Assembly (NCBI RefSeq): GCF_030384665.1 | Contig: NC_083678.1 | Location: forward strand, 1,116,001-1,180,000 | Length of the DNA: 64,000 bases | From: Lodderomyces elongisporus | Taxonomy: Eukaryota; Ascomycota; Pichiomycetes; Serinales; Debaryomycetaceae | Direction of reading: 5' to 3' | Part shown: one piece after another, positions 29,687 to 39,930 of the stretch | Layout: every line of letters starts with the position of its first letter | How positions within the stretch are numbered: position 1 is the stretch's first letter | Notes under the pieces: model-generated | The model's database searches: none | Told to the model about the DNA's origin: nothing | What the model saw: only the letters and a program-made list of their open reading frames with translations | Translations under genes and position numbers: made by a program

Positions 29687-30833
29687 GAGTTTTGAGAGAG
29701 AGCATTAAGTTTGTACATGTTACACGACCACTAGTTTTTTTTTCAGTACTATACAGTGTATATCTGTGTATATCTGTGTATATGTTTATTGCAACCAAAT
29801 GTATGATGTATACAATTGTGCTTGATTAATATTGAAGTTAGAGGACAAAGTAAAAGAGAAGGAAATGATGGATATGGAGTAGGATGTGGGAACAGAAGTG
29901 GTAATGGAAAGCAATAATACATTTGCTTGGAGCTGTGCTATATGTTTTGTTATATGAGTGCCACCGAAAGGGGAAAGAGTATAACTCGGTCACCCAATGT
30001 ATATATATATAGCACTTCTATCAAACTTGATGACTTGACACTTGATGTTCTACGCTACTCATGACAGCTTTGTTTTGATCGCCTAATGTTTTTTTTTCTC
30101 ACTTTTTTTTTCTCACTCTTCTTTCTTTGTCTTTGAGCATATACGATTAATGCTTACCATGAGGAAGCGAGTGTGAAAGTCAGAGAGTCGAGGAGTGGGT
30201 GGAGAATGTCAGAATTTCCTAATGGAAAAACCATCAGAAAAGGTGAAAACGTTTACATTTTGATTCTTTAATTCTTTAATTCTTCAATGTTTTCTCCTTT
30301 TTGTCTTGAACTTGGATAGGTGCCTTGTCTCTTGCGATAAAATTCTTATATTGTTTAGTATTATATCGGTAAAATGAAGGCAGCTCTTTGAATAGTACAT
30401 AAATGTATCACTATATACTGTCTGTCCTCCAATCTTCACTTCCAATTGATACGTTTGGTATTTTTAACACTGATTTCTCAAATGTGGGGACAGTTAAATA
30501 ATTTATCTTTGATTCATTTGGGAAATTTTTGCTTAACTTTTTTTTTTTTCTTTCTTTTCCATCCTTGAGCAAAGAAAAGCGGAGTCTCGCCGCCGATACA
30601 GGAGCAAAATATATACAAGTTTTTCTTTTGATAAATAGTTATGAGTGTCTCCCTTAGCCTTACTAATATTAATATAAACTTTCCGAAACCTCTACTTGCT
30701 AGCCTTCTTTCCATCCTCCCCCTTCCCCAATTGTTTAATAAATTCAAGATAAAATAAAAAGGATTAAACGAAAGAAAGAGCGAAAAATTACTAGATTTTA
30801 AGAGTAATAAAAAAATATATGAAAAGCAATGAA

Positions 30834-30858
30834 TTTTTTTTTTTTGGGGGGGGGGGGG
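30834..30858. repeat. T12-G13 homopolymer junction
   Basis: Twelve T followed directly by thirteen G, in a gene-free stretch. Confidence 0.8.
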
Positions 30859-31895
30859 ATCATACTGGATTCGCGGGTTAAAGGAAATATCTCACTTAAA
30901 GCTTGGTCCTTCAATGTCATATATGATTCATAAATTGTCATACTTGCCATGCTTGTCAAAATTTGACAAGGTTCGAGGTGCTGCTGATTTAAGGAAAGTT
31001 TAAAGCTTTGGTCCTGGATACGAGCAAACATCAGCTTGTTTAATTTTTTTTTTAATACTTTTTTTAAAATGGCTCGCACATCACCGAGACAATAGATCTG
31101 CATCTCTAAATAGCCTCTTTGTTGGAACAATAGATGACTCAACCCCACCATTTTTTATTTCCTTCGTCTCTTCTTAAAAAGCCTTTTTTTTACTTTTTCT
31201 TTTTTTCAAAGCAAAAAAAAAAGGAATTGCTACCAAATACACCGCCGCCGGATTTTCTCTTTGTCCCACTTCCTGAACCGGGAAATAAAATAAAATAAAA
31301 TAAAAAAATACGCTGCAATTTTATACTATACCGTATTAGGACTTTCCAAAAGTTGCGGAATACACCCTAAACCTCCTCCTCTTTCGTTGTATTCCTCTTC
31401 TTCTCCCCCAAAACCATTTCCCACTTCTATAAGTTAGTGAATCGCGTTTCTCAAGGCGGCTAAATGTTTAAAGTAAATTAAAATAATGTATTATTTTGTA
31501 ATTGTTTTTCCTAATTTTTCTTTAAATTTTACTTTTTTTTTTTTACTTACACAGACATTAGTCATATTATAATGTGAAATTTTGAAGATGAATATCATCT
31601 CAAGTTGACGATATAAAACTGAATGAAATTTCCCGGATATTGCTTTTGCCATCGAATAAAGCTGATTTTGAATACAGTTGATATTTTTTTGGATAATTGT
31701 AGATCAAGAATAACAATCATAATTAATTTAACAACAACAACAACAGATAAAATTAATAGATCTGAAATATTTACCATTCACATTTACTGCTGTCGCTACC
31801 ACAACCTAGTTTAATCATTACAAACAGAAATAGAATTGCAAAATTACAAAATTGCAAGATTACAAAGTTACAAAATAAAAACATAAATTTTAATC

Positions 31896-33446
31896 ATGTC
31901 AGAATTAGCTGAGAAAAGAATGGAGTCTGGCCTGGATCCAGAATACAATTTGCATTCGGATATCTCGTCTGCGTTAAACAAGAGTGATGGCGTTGAGGTT
32001 ACAGAGGAATCAGAATTGGACCCTACATTGGAAACAGAAAGATTAGCTGAAGAGCTCGGAATCAACCACAAGAAACTTATGTGGAAAATCGATATCTGTA
32101 CAGTGCCGCCATTCTGTCTCTTGTACTTTTTCTCCTTCTTGGACAGAGTCAATATCTCCAATGCAAATGTTTATGGTTTGACCGAAGAATTGAATTTAAC
32201 TGGTAATCAATACAACACGGCATTGACCTTGTTCTTTGTGCCATACATTTTCTTTGAAATTGCTGGTAACTACGCCATCAAGTTTGTCAAACCACATCGT
32301 TGGCTCTCAGGGTCAGTTTTCCTTTTCGGATGTATCACTATTGGTATGGGCTTTGTTAAAAATTTTAGTGGTTTAGCCGCATGCAGATTCTTTTTGGGTG
32401 TTACCGAGTCAGCATTGTTTTGTGGTATGTTTTACTTGTTAGCTACATATTACTCAAAACCAGAGGCACAACGAAGATTTTCAGCATTCTTTTCCTGTAC
32501 CGCATTGTCGGGAGCGGCCTCAGGTGCTATTGCATACAGAGTTGCCGAAATGGACGGATTACATGGCATTAGTTCATGGAGATGGATCTTTATCTTGGAA
32601 GGATGCGCAACAGTAATTGGAAGTTTTTTCTTGTATTTCATGATTGCCGATTTCCCTGAGGAGTCGAGGTTCTTGAATGCCAACGAAAGAAAATTTCTCA
32701 AGAGGAAATTGGAATTGTATTCTGGTACAGCATCAGCTTATGAGATCAAAAACACCTTTAAAGACGTTGTCAAGTGTCTTAAAGATTGGATGATTTGGCT
32801 TCCTGCATTATCTTATTTTGGTTTGATTATTCCATCCTATGGCTATGCATACTTTGCAGCCACTATCATCAAGCAAATGGGCTATACTGCAGTTGCAGCA
32901 CAACAACACTCTGTTTACCCTTGGGTTTGCGCATTTGGAGTTATCAACATCACCGCATTCATTTCTGATTACTTTAAAAAGAGATTACCATTTCTCATCA
33001 CTTCTTGTCTCATGGCCATTGCTGGTCTTGCCATGGTCTTGGGTGCCACTGAAAATGCACAAGTGCGTTATGGTGGGTGTTTCCTTGCAGCAAGTGGGCT
33101 TTATACTGCTATGCCACAAATTGTTTGTTGGGCAGCATTGAACAATGGTTCGCATATCCGTAAATCTGTTGGAACGGCATGGCAGATTGGGTTTGGTAAC
33201 ATTGGTGGTATCATTGCCACTTTTATCTTTTTGGCCAAGGATGCACCTGTTTACAAGCCAGGTTTATCGACTTCGATTGCAGCTGTTTGCTTTGCTATTC
33301 TCACAGGTGTGGCATATTTCGGTCTTTGCTATAGGTTAAACCACGCAAAAAAGACCGATGCTTACAAACAGAAATTTAATGAGTTGCCAGAACGTGAACA
33401 AATCAATCTTGGTGACAGAAACCCAACATTTGAATATTTGTATTAA
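31896..33446 (+). CDS. MFS anion:cation symporter, allantoate-permease (Dal5/Tna1) family
   Basis: Predicted plasma-membrane importer of an organic anion such as allantoate, nicotinate or another vitamin-like acid. The 516-aa protein has a charged N-terminus (1-65) and then the family block PPFCLLYFFSFLDRVNISNA at the first membrane segment. NQYNTALTLFFVPYIFFEI, GVTESALFCGMFYLLATYYSK and SSWRWIFILEG follow, then the second bundle from about residue 295. These motifs are diagnostic of the Dal5 family, but they do not tell the substrate. Codon use includes one CTG in the variable N-terminus. Confidence 0.88.
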   Translation: MSELAEKRMESGLDPEYNLHSDISSALNKSDGVEVTEESELDPTLETERLAEELGINHKKLMWKIDICTVPPFCLLYFFSFLDRVNISNANVYGLTEELNLTGNQYNTALTLFFVPYIFFEIAGNYAIKFVKPHRWLSGSVFLFGCITIGMGFVKNFSGLAACRFFLGVTESALFCGMFYLLATYYSKPEAQRRFSAFFSCTALSGAASGAIAYRVAEMDGLHGISSWRWIFILEGCATVIGSFFLYFMIADFPEESRFLNANERKFLKRKLELYSGTASAYEIKNTFKDVVKCLKDWMIWLPALSYFGLIIPSYGYAYFAATIIKQMGYTAVAAQQHSVYPWVCAFGVINITAFISDYFKKRLPFLITSCLMAIAGLAMVLGATENAQVRYGGCFLAASGLYTAMPQIVCWAALNNGSHIRKSVGTAWQIGFGNIGGIIATFIFLAKDAPVYKPGLSTSIAAVCFAILTGVAYFGLCYRLNHAKKTDAYKQKFNELPEREQINLGDRNPTFEYLY

Positions 33447-33739
33447 AGTTGCGATATTTTTTTTCATGCTAGTTGATTTGATTTTATCCTTTTTCATTTC
33501 TGTTTTTTATTTTCTGTTTTACAAAGATTGATTTTTTTTTATTCCAAAAGTAATGATTAGATGATTACATTTACATAATTGTATACATAGCCTGTTAAAA
33601 AATTAGAAACAAAAGTTATTAATGACAATATGAAATGAAGTGTAGTAGTTGTAGTACAAGTATATGTAGTAATAGTAATTGTTGTTGTTGTTGTAATATA
33701 CAATCGATTCCCTAATTCAGATTCACTCAATAATTGACA

Positions 33740-33747
33740 TCACGTGC
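33740..33747 (+). promoter_or_regulatory. E-box TCACGTGC
   Basis: CACGTG core with a TCACGTG arm, about 640 bp upstream of the CYSTM gene. Confidence 0.35.
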
Positions 33748-33859
33748 GTGTCTCCATAGCGATTGGTAGCAGTTGTATTACCGAGCTGATCCGGAACTAA
33801 GCCTCATACATTGCGTTTTGATGACGAACAATGCTAGACATTTTTACACCATAATGTAA

Positions 33860-33888
33860 AACCGAAAAACCGAAAAACCGAAAAACCG
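33860..33888 (+). repeat. ACCGAAAA tandem repeat
   Basis: Four units of ACCGAAAA, the last changed to ACCGCAAA. Confidence 0.8.
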
Positions 33889-34378
33889 CAAAAAAAATGA
33901 ATAACAAGTAGGGAGAAACGCAGGTAGAAAGGAAAAGGGGGTTAACATTTAATTAACTCATTAGCCACTTCATAATTCGAAAGAAGAAGAAAAAGAAGAA
34001 GAGAAAAGACCTTGGTCCAACTTGTAATTGATAAAGCTCAAATAAAATTGATAAACATCTTTGCTATTTGATCACTTTAAGACTTCGACACTGCCACTAC
34101 TTCAAACCGTCATCATTCAAAAAAGAAAAAAATCTTGGGCTCTTTTCTTTTTTTTTTTTTAATTTCTTATATATATTTTTTTTTATTTCTTATATTTTCT
34201 AAATGTTTTTTTTTCTCAGCCCCGGATTTATTTATTGAAATTACAATCCACATAACCATCGATTCAAAATTCATATCAATACTCTCCTGATTATTCCTTC
34301 ATCCTGATAATCAAACTTTCAAGACCTTTTGTTTCCGGTGTATTATCATACCATTTATAGTATCTTTCGCACGCAAAT

Positions 34379-34741
34379 ATGTCCAAAAACGAATACTTTA
34401 ACTCTCCTGAAGGACCACCACCTAACTTTCAACAATCTCAGAGTCACGTAGGAGGTAATTCTTACGTGCCGCAAGCTCAGCCATCATACAATAACACTAC
34501 ACAAGATCGTGGAATGTTTAGTCACAATCAACCACAATATCAGCAAGGGTACGGACAAGGTCCACCACCAAATGCATACTATCAGCAACAACCAGGTTAT
34601 GGGTAATATCCGCAACAACAATATCATCCACAGCAACAACCTATGTATGTGCAACAGCAAAGGTCCTCCAACAACAACGATTGCTTAATGGCATGTTTGG
34701 CAGCCATGTGTGTTTGCTGTACTTTGGATATGATCTTTTAA
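34379..34741 (+). pseudogene. CYSTM (cysteine-rich transmembrane module) gene interrupted by one in-frame TAA
   Basis: The frame from the ATG at 34379 encodes a Gln/Pro/Tyr/Gly-rich segment, stops at TAA (34604-34606, codon 76), then continues in the same frame for 44 codons to a second TAA (34739-34741). The continuation has the same composition ([10 protein letters not shown]) and ends in the CYSTM module [20 protein letters not shown]. This is close to the C-terminus of S. cerevisiae YBR016W, a tail-anchored plasma-membrane protein. A single substitution (TAC or CAA to TAA) would explain the break. No splice signals flank the stop. It could be a recent pseudogene, a strain polymorphism, a sequencing error or stop-codon readthrough. 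Without the module, the 75-aa product could not anchor. Confidence 0.85.
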
Positions 34742-34760
34742 GTTTTGGCAATATGCTTCA

Positions 34761-34762
<2 letters not shown>

Positions 34763-34790
<28 letters not shown>
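34763..34790. repeat. GT dinucleotide microsatellite
   Basis: Fourteen TG/GT units, just downstream of the CYSTM gene. Confidence 0.85.
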
Positions 34791-34791
<1 letters not shown>

Positions 34792-34961
34792 CTGTGTGTG
34801 TTTGTGTGAATGTCTTGAAGAGGCACTTATCGATGACTATTGTCACAAATTTTTTCGTTACAATTCAGTTCTAATATTGTTGATACGAGACTAATATTGG
34901 TATTATTTTGTATACCTTGGGTATAGAATACTTCAATAACAATGTTAATACTATAATTTAT

Positions 34962-34983
34962 TTATCTATCTATCTATCTATCT
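34962..34983. repeat. TATC tetranucleotide microsatellite
   Basis: Five TATC units. Confidence 0.75.
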
Positions 34984-35118
34984 TTCTTCCTTTCTTTTAT
35001 ATTTGTTCTATCTATCTTTTTTTTTCCGTCTTTTCAATATTGACCCTTGTGGTTTGATCTATGTTCTACAATCTATATTTTGTATTCTTTGTTCTTCTTC
35101 TCTACCATGCTGTGTGCT

Positions 35119-36504
35119 TTATTGTACACCCTGTTTCTTTAAAATAGAATTGTCCATGTGTACAAAGTTTGTAGCTAAAATAAAATCAGCAAGAAGGACA
35201 CATGCGGCATTGATTACAAATCCATAATGCAACATATTATGCTCAGCTAAAAGTCCGGTAAGATTGGGCCCAATGCATCGTGCAAACGTCTTTCCAATGT
35301 TGACTGTACCCAAAACTTTGACAAGCTCATTTCTTGGAACAATTGATGTTAAAAATACTTGTCGCGGCACAACATCCATCGTGGTCGTTGTATAGTATAG
35401 CACCAAAAGTACTGCAACTGGGGCGAATGTCTGACACATTGCTATAATGCCAAAGAATATCGAAGATGGTACTTGCGTAAACAATATTGCCTTTACTGGC
35501 CCCAACGATTTTGACAAGTATGCAGATGGTAAGGAGGAAAAAGCATCGACTGAATTTGTAATGAAGAAAAGAGTACCCAATGCACTTGCTGTCAATTCAA
35601 ATGTAAGCTTCAAGTAGTAAATCACCCATGCTGACGGCATAAACCCGTAACCTAAAGAGTCAAGCATGAAAATAGACATGAGCTTGGGCAAATGCTTGCG
35701 AGTGGTTTTTGAAAATCCAAAAGCTCTAGAAGAAACAGAAGCCCTCAGAGAGATTTCCTCTGCTTCCACTGGTTCTGTTGCCTCTTCTTCTATCAATGGA
35801 GTCTCTTCAGTTCCAGATTCAATTGTCTCTTCCTGTTCTTCTTCCTGTTCTTCTTCCTCGTTCTCCGCAAAACTACTCACGTAAACTTCACATTTTTCCG
35901 AAAGCCCCATCATGATTGCAAACTTGACAATAGCGAAACCCAGGTACACAAGAAATACCGATTGATAACAATTTGTAAGATCCCAGCCTCGTATATCATG
36001 TAAATAATCCACCATAAATCCCGCTATTAATGAGCCTAATGCGGCACCTGCGGTTGCAAAAACACCATGGAATGCAAACACTTCGGGCCGGTGCACATGT
36101 GGAGTTAAATGAGCGATTGATGCCTCTTCCACAGTTTTGAAAGGACCCGTTTCATCACCTGAGGGAGAAATGACGCCAATGATAGCTGCAAGAAGCAAAA
36201 TGGTGAAATCTGTAGATTTGGCAAAAACTATTCCCGACACAAGCATCATAAACGAGCCAATAAGCATAACTCTTCGACGACCTATTTGATCAGCATACCA
36301 TGTCAAACAGTAAGATATAAGCGTATCACCTATTAGTGTTAACGTCATGAAAACACCAATTTTGGAGGGCGAGATCTTAATTGATCGAAGGTATAATACA
36401 AGAACTTGATTCGTGAGGCCATATGAGGCCATTCTAAGGAATACTGAGAGCCATAGTAGTCGGATGTCCAAAGTACTTTCACCAAGTGTTTTAAGCAAAT
36501 GCAT
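35119..36504 (-). CDS. MFS transporter, YCR023C-like fungal family
   Basis: Predicted twelve-span carrier of unknown substrate, 461 aa. The conserved A-motif ADQIGRRRVML occurs after the second membrane segment. SPSGDETGPFKTVEEASIAHLTP is a characteristic loop of a fungal MFS family that includes YCR023C-like proteins. The central cytosolic loop is very acidic (EEEEQEEEQEE). The ATG at 36504 is the first in the frame; further upstream only a TTG could initiate. Convergent with the CYSTM gene. Confidence 0.8.
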   Translation of the reverse strand: MHLLKTLGESTLDIRLLWLSVFLRMASYGLTNQVLVLYLRSIKISPSKIGVFMTLTLIGDTLISYCLTWYADQIGRRRVMLIGSFMMLVSGIVFAKSTDFTILLLAAIIGVISPSGDETGPFKTVEEASIAHLTPHVHRPEVFAFHGVFATAGAALGSLIAGFMVDYLHDIRGWDLTNCYQSVFLVYLGFAIVKFAIMMGLSEKCEVYVSSFAENEEEEQEEEQEETIESGTEETPLIEEEATEPVEAEEISLRASVSSRAFGFSKTTRKHLPKLMSIFMLDSLGYGFMPSAWVIYYLKLTFELTASALGTLFFITNSVDAFSSLPSAYLSKSLGPVKAILFTQVPSSIFFGIIAMCQTFAPVAVLLVLYYTTTTMDVVPRQVFLTSIVPRNELVKVLGTVNIGKTFARCIGPNLTGLLAEHNMLHYGFVINAACVLLADFILATNFVHMDNSILKKQGVQ

Positions 36505-36932
36505 TAATGGATCTAGTAAATTTATGATACTGAAATGAGTAAATGACAAAAAAGTATACAAGGGTAAGTAATGTGGGAAATACTTTCCATATATATGTAT
36601 CGGATTTTTTTTTTTTCAACCTGATACTGTAAAGAGTCGGATAAGTTAAGATGCGTTTGTTTCTCGATTCACAAATCCGTAACAAGAGCAATTCTTTCGA
36701 GAGACTGATTGAAACCTACAATTTACACCAATCTTATCAAATACCTGATACGAATATTGAATCGATACACCGACTCATTTATGTTATAAATCAAATAATT
36801 AGATAAAGAAAGATTATAAATGGGGAAGAAAAAAAAAAAAAAAGAAACAAATCGAAAATTGAAACAATTCATTTGTAAGGGCTTCTTTTCTTAATTCTAA
36901 CAAACACAATCATCTATATGTACTTCTATTAA
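36505..36932. other. Spacer between two minus-strand MFS genes
   Basis: Promoter of the YCR023C-like gene and 3' region of the MCH2-like gene. A TATATATG stretch lies near 36588-36598. No gene was seen. Confidence 0.5.
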
Positions 36933-38381
36933 CTACACTTTGGTACTGCTTTTAGCAAAAAGCAGTTTAAACACGTCCCCAACCGGTACTGTGATAGACT
37001 GGGCTTCTTTCATGTCCGTAACCTCGTCACCTTTTTCCAACAAAATACAATCTCTTGCAACAATATAACCTCTAATTATAAGCATTATTGTGGCACATGC
37101 TAAGAACATCACACCTGTAAAGATTGAGCAATCTCTGTAACTTGATGGATTAACTTCGGCACCACTACCCTTGGTCAACTTGACACCAATCACGGGGGAA
37201 AACAAACCAGCAGCACCCAAAATAGACCAGACCTGGCCAAAGACTATATTCATTTTCTGGATGCCAAAAATCCTTGCAATCAATGGGGCTATAATTGGAT
37301 ATATTGAACCCATTAATGCGCCCATTATCAAACCAAAAATCAACGCTGTGGCATAATTGCGTGCTGGAACCCACATTGCTAAGCAAAAGATTCCGGCAAT
37401 GTAGTAAGCAATGGAACCCACAGTTGCAGCGCCATACTTATCTGACAAGAAACCCACTAGTGGCCTTCCAAGCAATGAGCCAAGTTGCACCATGGCAGAA
37501 GCAATCGAGCCTTGTCTCTCACTATACCCGAGACTGGTTGTAAAGTTGGCCAAGGTATAAAGCACAATCACGTAACCGAAAATACAAGCAATCACAAATA
37601 TCATCAATAACCAATAGCCAGCCAATCTGCAGCATGAAAAATTAAAAAAGTCAAATTGAATGTGGTGTGTTTGAGCCTTACTCTTGGCAAAAAAAATGGC
37701 AATCCATGTCAAGCCAAATCCAATAATACTTTGAACTCTTAATGCCCAAAACACGCCTTTGGTGTCAACAACTTTTTGCATACCCAAGTTGAACACAATA
37801 CCACCAAGACCGGAGCCTCCTGCGCCAATACCAGAAGCCAAAACTCTTTTCTTCTTGAACCATTGTGGCATTACTGACATTGCTGGGATAGAGGGAAGTG
37901 CCAATCCGAAACTCTGCATCAAACCTTGGGTGCAATATAGTTGCCAAAGCTTTCTGGACCAACTGGCAAGCATCAAGGCTGTAAATTGTAAGCAATTACC
38001 AATTATAAGTGTATTTCTAAACCCAATGTAGCCTTGGATTACTGTAATCACTGGTGCAAAAAATAATCCTACACCAAGTGACATGCCTCCAATATAACTA
38101 TAGTCCATCTTTGTAGCACCTTCGAATGTATCATTTGTCAAGTAGTTTGCAAAGTATATAGCAAACCCAGAGTTCATACCCCATGTACAGGCATAGAATA
38201 TCACACAAGCACCACACACAACCCATGCATAACCTTTGTCAATATCTGGGTCATCTTCGTTGACTATTGCTGGTGGAGGAGGTACTTCTTCAGGGTTTGT
38301 TTTCTCATGCAAGAGTCCGTTATCAGCAATAGTGCTGCCGGATTCTTTTCTTGTTAATGTTTCTGGATCTATCAATGGCAT
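36933..38381 (-). CDS. MCH2: MFS monocarboxylate-permease homologue, MCH2-like
   Basis: Membrane carrier of the fungal MCT-like family, 482 aa from the chosen start. Its layout follows S. cerevisiae Mch2: DKGYAWVVCGACVIFYACTWG at segment 1, FEGATKMDYSYIGG, GIGAGGSGLGGIVFNLGMQ, then LGYSERQGSIASAMVQLGSLLGRPLVGFLSDKYG. The frame is open to an earlier ATG at 38534, which would add 51 residues. I prefer 38381 because MPLIDPETLTRKE is preceded by AAAAAG, and the extension contains a TATATATA box (38456-38463) about 80 bp upstream and a CACGTG, as in a promoter. It is the second MCH-type gene in the window. Confidence 0.82.
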   Translation of the reverse strand: MPLIDPETLTRKESGSTIADNGLLHEKTNPEEVPPPPAIVNEDDPDIDKGYAWVVCGACVIFYACTWGMNSGFAIYFANYLTNDTFEGATKMDYSYIGGMSLGVGLFFAPVITVIQGYIGFRNTLIIGNCLQFTALMLASWSRKLWQLYCTQGLMQSFGLALPSIPAMSVMPQWFKKKRVLASGIGAGGSGLGGIVFNLGMQKVVDTKGVFWALRVQSIIGFGLTWIAIFFAKSKAQTHHIQFDFFNFSCCRLAGYWLLMIFVIACIFGYVIVLYTLANFTTSLGYSERQGSIASAMVQLGSLLGRPLVGFLSDKYGAATVGSIAYYIAGIFCLAMWVPARNYATALIFGLIMGALMGSIYPIIAPLIARIFGIQKMNIVFGQVWSILGAAGLFSPVIGVKLTKGSGAEVNPSSYRDCSIFTGVMFLACATIMLIIRGYIVARDCILLEKGDEVTDMKEAQSITVPVGDVFKLLFAKSSTKV

Positions 38382-38882
38382 CTTTTTGTGACACGTGGTG
38401 AAGTTAATGATAAAACCATTTGAAATCGTCAAGAGTTTTGCGGAAATTGATACATTATATATAGCTTCCAGTACCTCATGGCAATAAAACCAAGACTCTT
38501 TTATTTCTCCCTGCTTGTCGAATGAAATCCCCATATACTTTTCCTCTTCCTCTTTCTCTTTTCTTCTTTAGTTCTCTTTTTCGGAAAGTGTTTATTAAAC
38601 CAGTTTATCTCAAAAAATCGGCTCGACTCGAATATCAAAGATGATGAATAAGAAAAGGCAATAGAGTTTGAGAGCGGATTTTAGAACTTTTTTTATTGTA
38701 ACCGCGGATATAATGCCAGCTTTTTTGAACTATCTGTATATGTGATTCACCTTCTTCTCTCTATTTCTTTCTAATTCATTCAATTGCAAACACACACCGC
38801 CGATTTTGTTGAATAAAATTTGGGTTTGCTTAATCTGATTTGAAGAATGCTTTACTAATGAAAAATGTCAATAATAGACACG

Positions 38883-38892
38883 GCCGCGGCCA
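38883..38892. promoter_or_regulatory. GC-rich palindrome GGCCGCGGCC
   Basis: A perfect 10-bp palindrome of CCGCGG type in an AT-rich region. Zinc-cluster regulators bind such everted or inverted CGG half sites; a second CCGCGG lies at 38702. About 500 bp upstream of the MCH2-like start. Confidence 0.35.
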
Positions 38893-39728
38893 CATTAGTC
38901 AGTCCTGCCATTTTGTTTTACTTTTCATGGCAATAATCTGATGGGTTGGTGGGTGATTAGATCAAAGAGTAGTACTGAACGGCTGGATTATCTTGAAAGT
39001 TTAGAAAAAACCGTTGAAACTCAATAATTATCTCCGCCCCGTATTATTTCCCCACTACCAATTACCACTTTTTCGCTTTTTGTATGGCTATTTGTTTGTT
39101 TGCTTCCGTTGAATGAAACTATTGCCAGCTATTGATACTTGTGGTATAATAATTTGCATTAACATATTCATAGGTTTACTTTTTCTTTTTTTGCCTACTG
39201 GTGTTAATCTAGAAATTGGTTCCAAACTTCCGAGATATGCATAAAATGCTATTCTCAATGAACTCGTAATATGTTTCCATATTTTCGCAACAAAATTTTT
39301 TCCTTTTCTCTTTTTTTTTTTCAATTTTTATTTTTTGTTGCAATCTATTCACTAATCCTTTTACTAAAGAATGCAAATTAAGATGATCTAGATTTCGTGA
39401 AGTAGTCAATGTGGCAATTGTGACTTGAATTATTCAAATGACTAGCCAATAAACAGAGTAGCTTAGCATGAACAATACCGAAATATCGCAAAAGAGAAAA
39501 AACAAAAATTGGGATTTTTATATTAAATTTTCATTGATAATTTAAGTTAGTGTAGGTAATGCAATTCCAAACTTTTTTTGCTTGAATTCGGCTTGAAGTC
39601 GGTTTTTCTATTATCAAAGCACTCAATGTATCTATGTGCCCCCAAGGATTACAGTCAAAATTGTCACATATTAATAAAGAGGACAAGAGAAAGAGTTGAA
39701 ATCACTACTTTTGCTATATTTGCAAGAA

Positions 39729-39736
39729 TCACGTGA
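39729..39736. promoter_or_regulatory. Cbf1-type E-box TCACGTGA
   Basis: Perfect palindrome about 200 bp from the RSM7 stop and 1.3 kb upstream of the MCH2-like gene. The target is unclear. Confidence 0.4.
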
Positions 39737-39930
39737 CAATATCATTAGCTATCTTTCAAGACCAGATTTTAAGGTTTTATAAAGCTACTTTATTGTGTGA
39801 ATTACTTTTTATTATGTACATTTCGAATTCGCTAAACAATACCTTGATAATTCAGTAAATGAACAGCAAAAACAACAACAACAACAACAATAAACAATAA
39901 CAACAACAAAACAAAATAGACTCAAAGCAT

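Larger units (their letters stand above)
29449..31895. other. Long intergenic region upstream of RPS5 and the Dal5-like gene
   Basis: 2.4 kb with no credible ORF. It holds the RPS5 promoter (AACCCTAA at 29679-29686), TCTGTGTATA repeats (29760-29780), a T12-G13 junction (30834-30858), a TAAAA repeat (31285-31305) and CCGCCGCCGG (31242-31251). The A-rich leader before 31896 contains repeated ATTACAAA units. Confidence 0.5.
33447..34378. other. Intergenic region before the CYSTM gene
   Basis: Contains GTT/GTA triplets (33645-33690), TCACGTGC (33740-33747), an ACCGAAAA repeat (33860-33888), purine-rich GAAGAA units and long T tracts before the CYSTM start. No ORF is credible. Confidence 0.5.
34742..35118. 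other. Convergent spacer with microsatellites
   Basis: Holds a GT repeat (34763-34790), a TATC tetranucleotide repeat (34962-34983) and CTTT tracts. No gene was seen. Confidence 0.6.
38382..39930. other. Upstream region of the MCH2-like gene
   Basis: 1.5 kb without a credible gene. It contains the TATATATA box (38456-38463), CCGCGG (38702-38707), GGCCGCGGCC (38883-38892), T tracts and TCACGTGA (39729-39736). CAA repeats lie near the RSM7 stop. Confidence 0.5.

Noticed and set aside
33781..33860. Box C/D snoRNA near TGATGAC at 33818
   Set aside because: No D box or terminal stem at a suitable distance.
38382..38534. N-terminal 51-residue extension of the MCH2-like protein
   Set aside because: Contains TATA and E-box motifs and does not resemble family N-termini; the shorter start is preferred.
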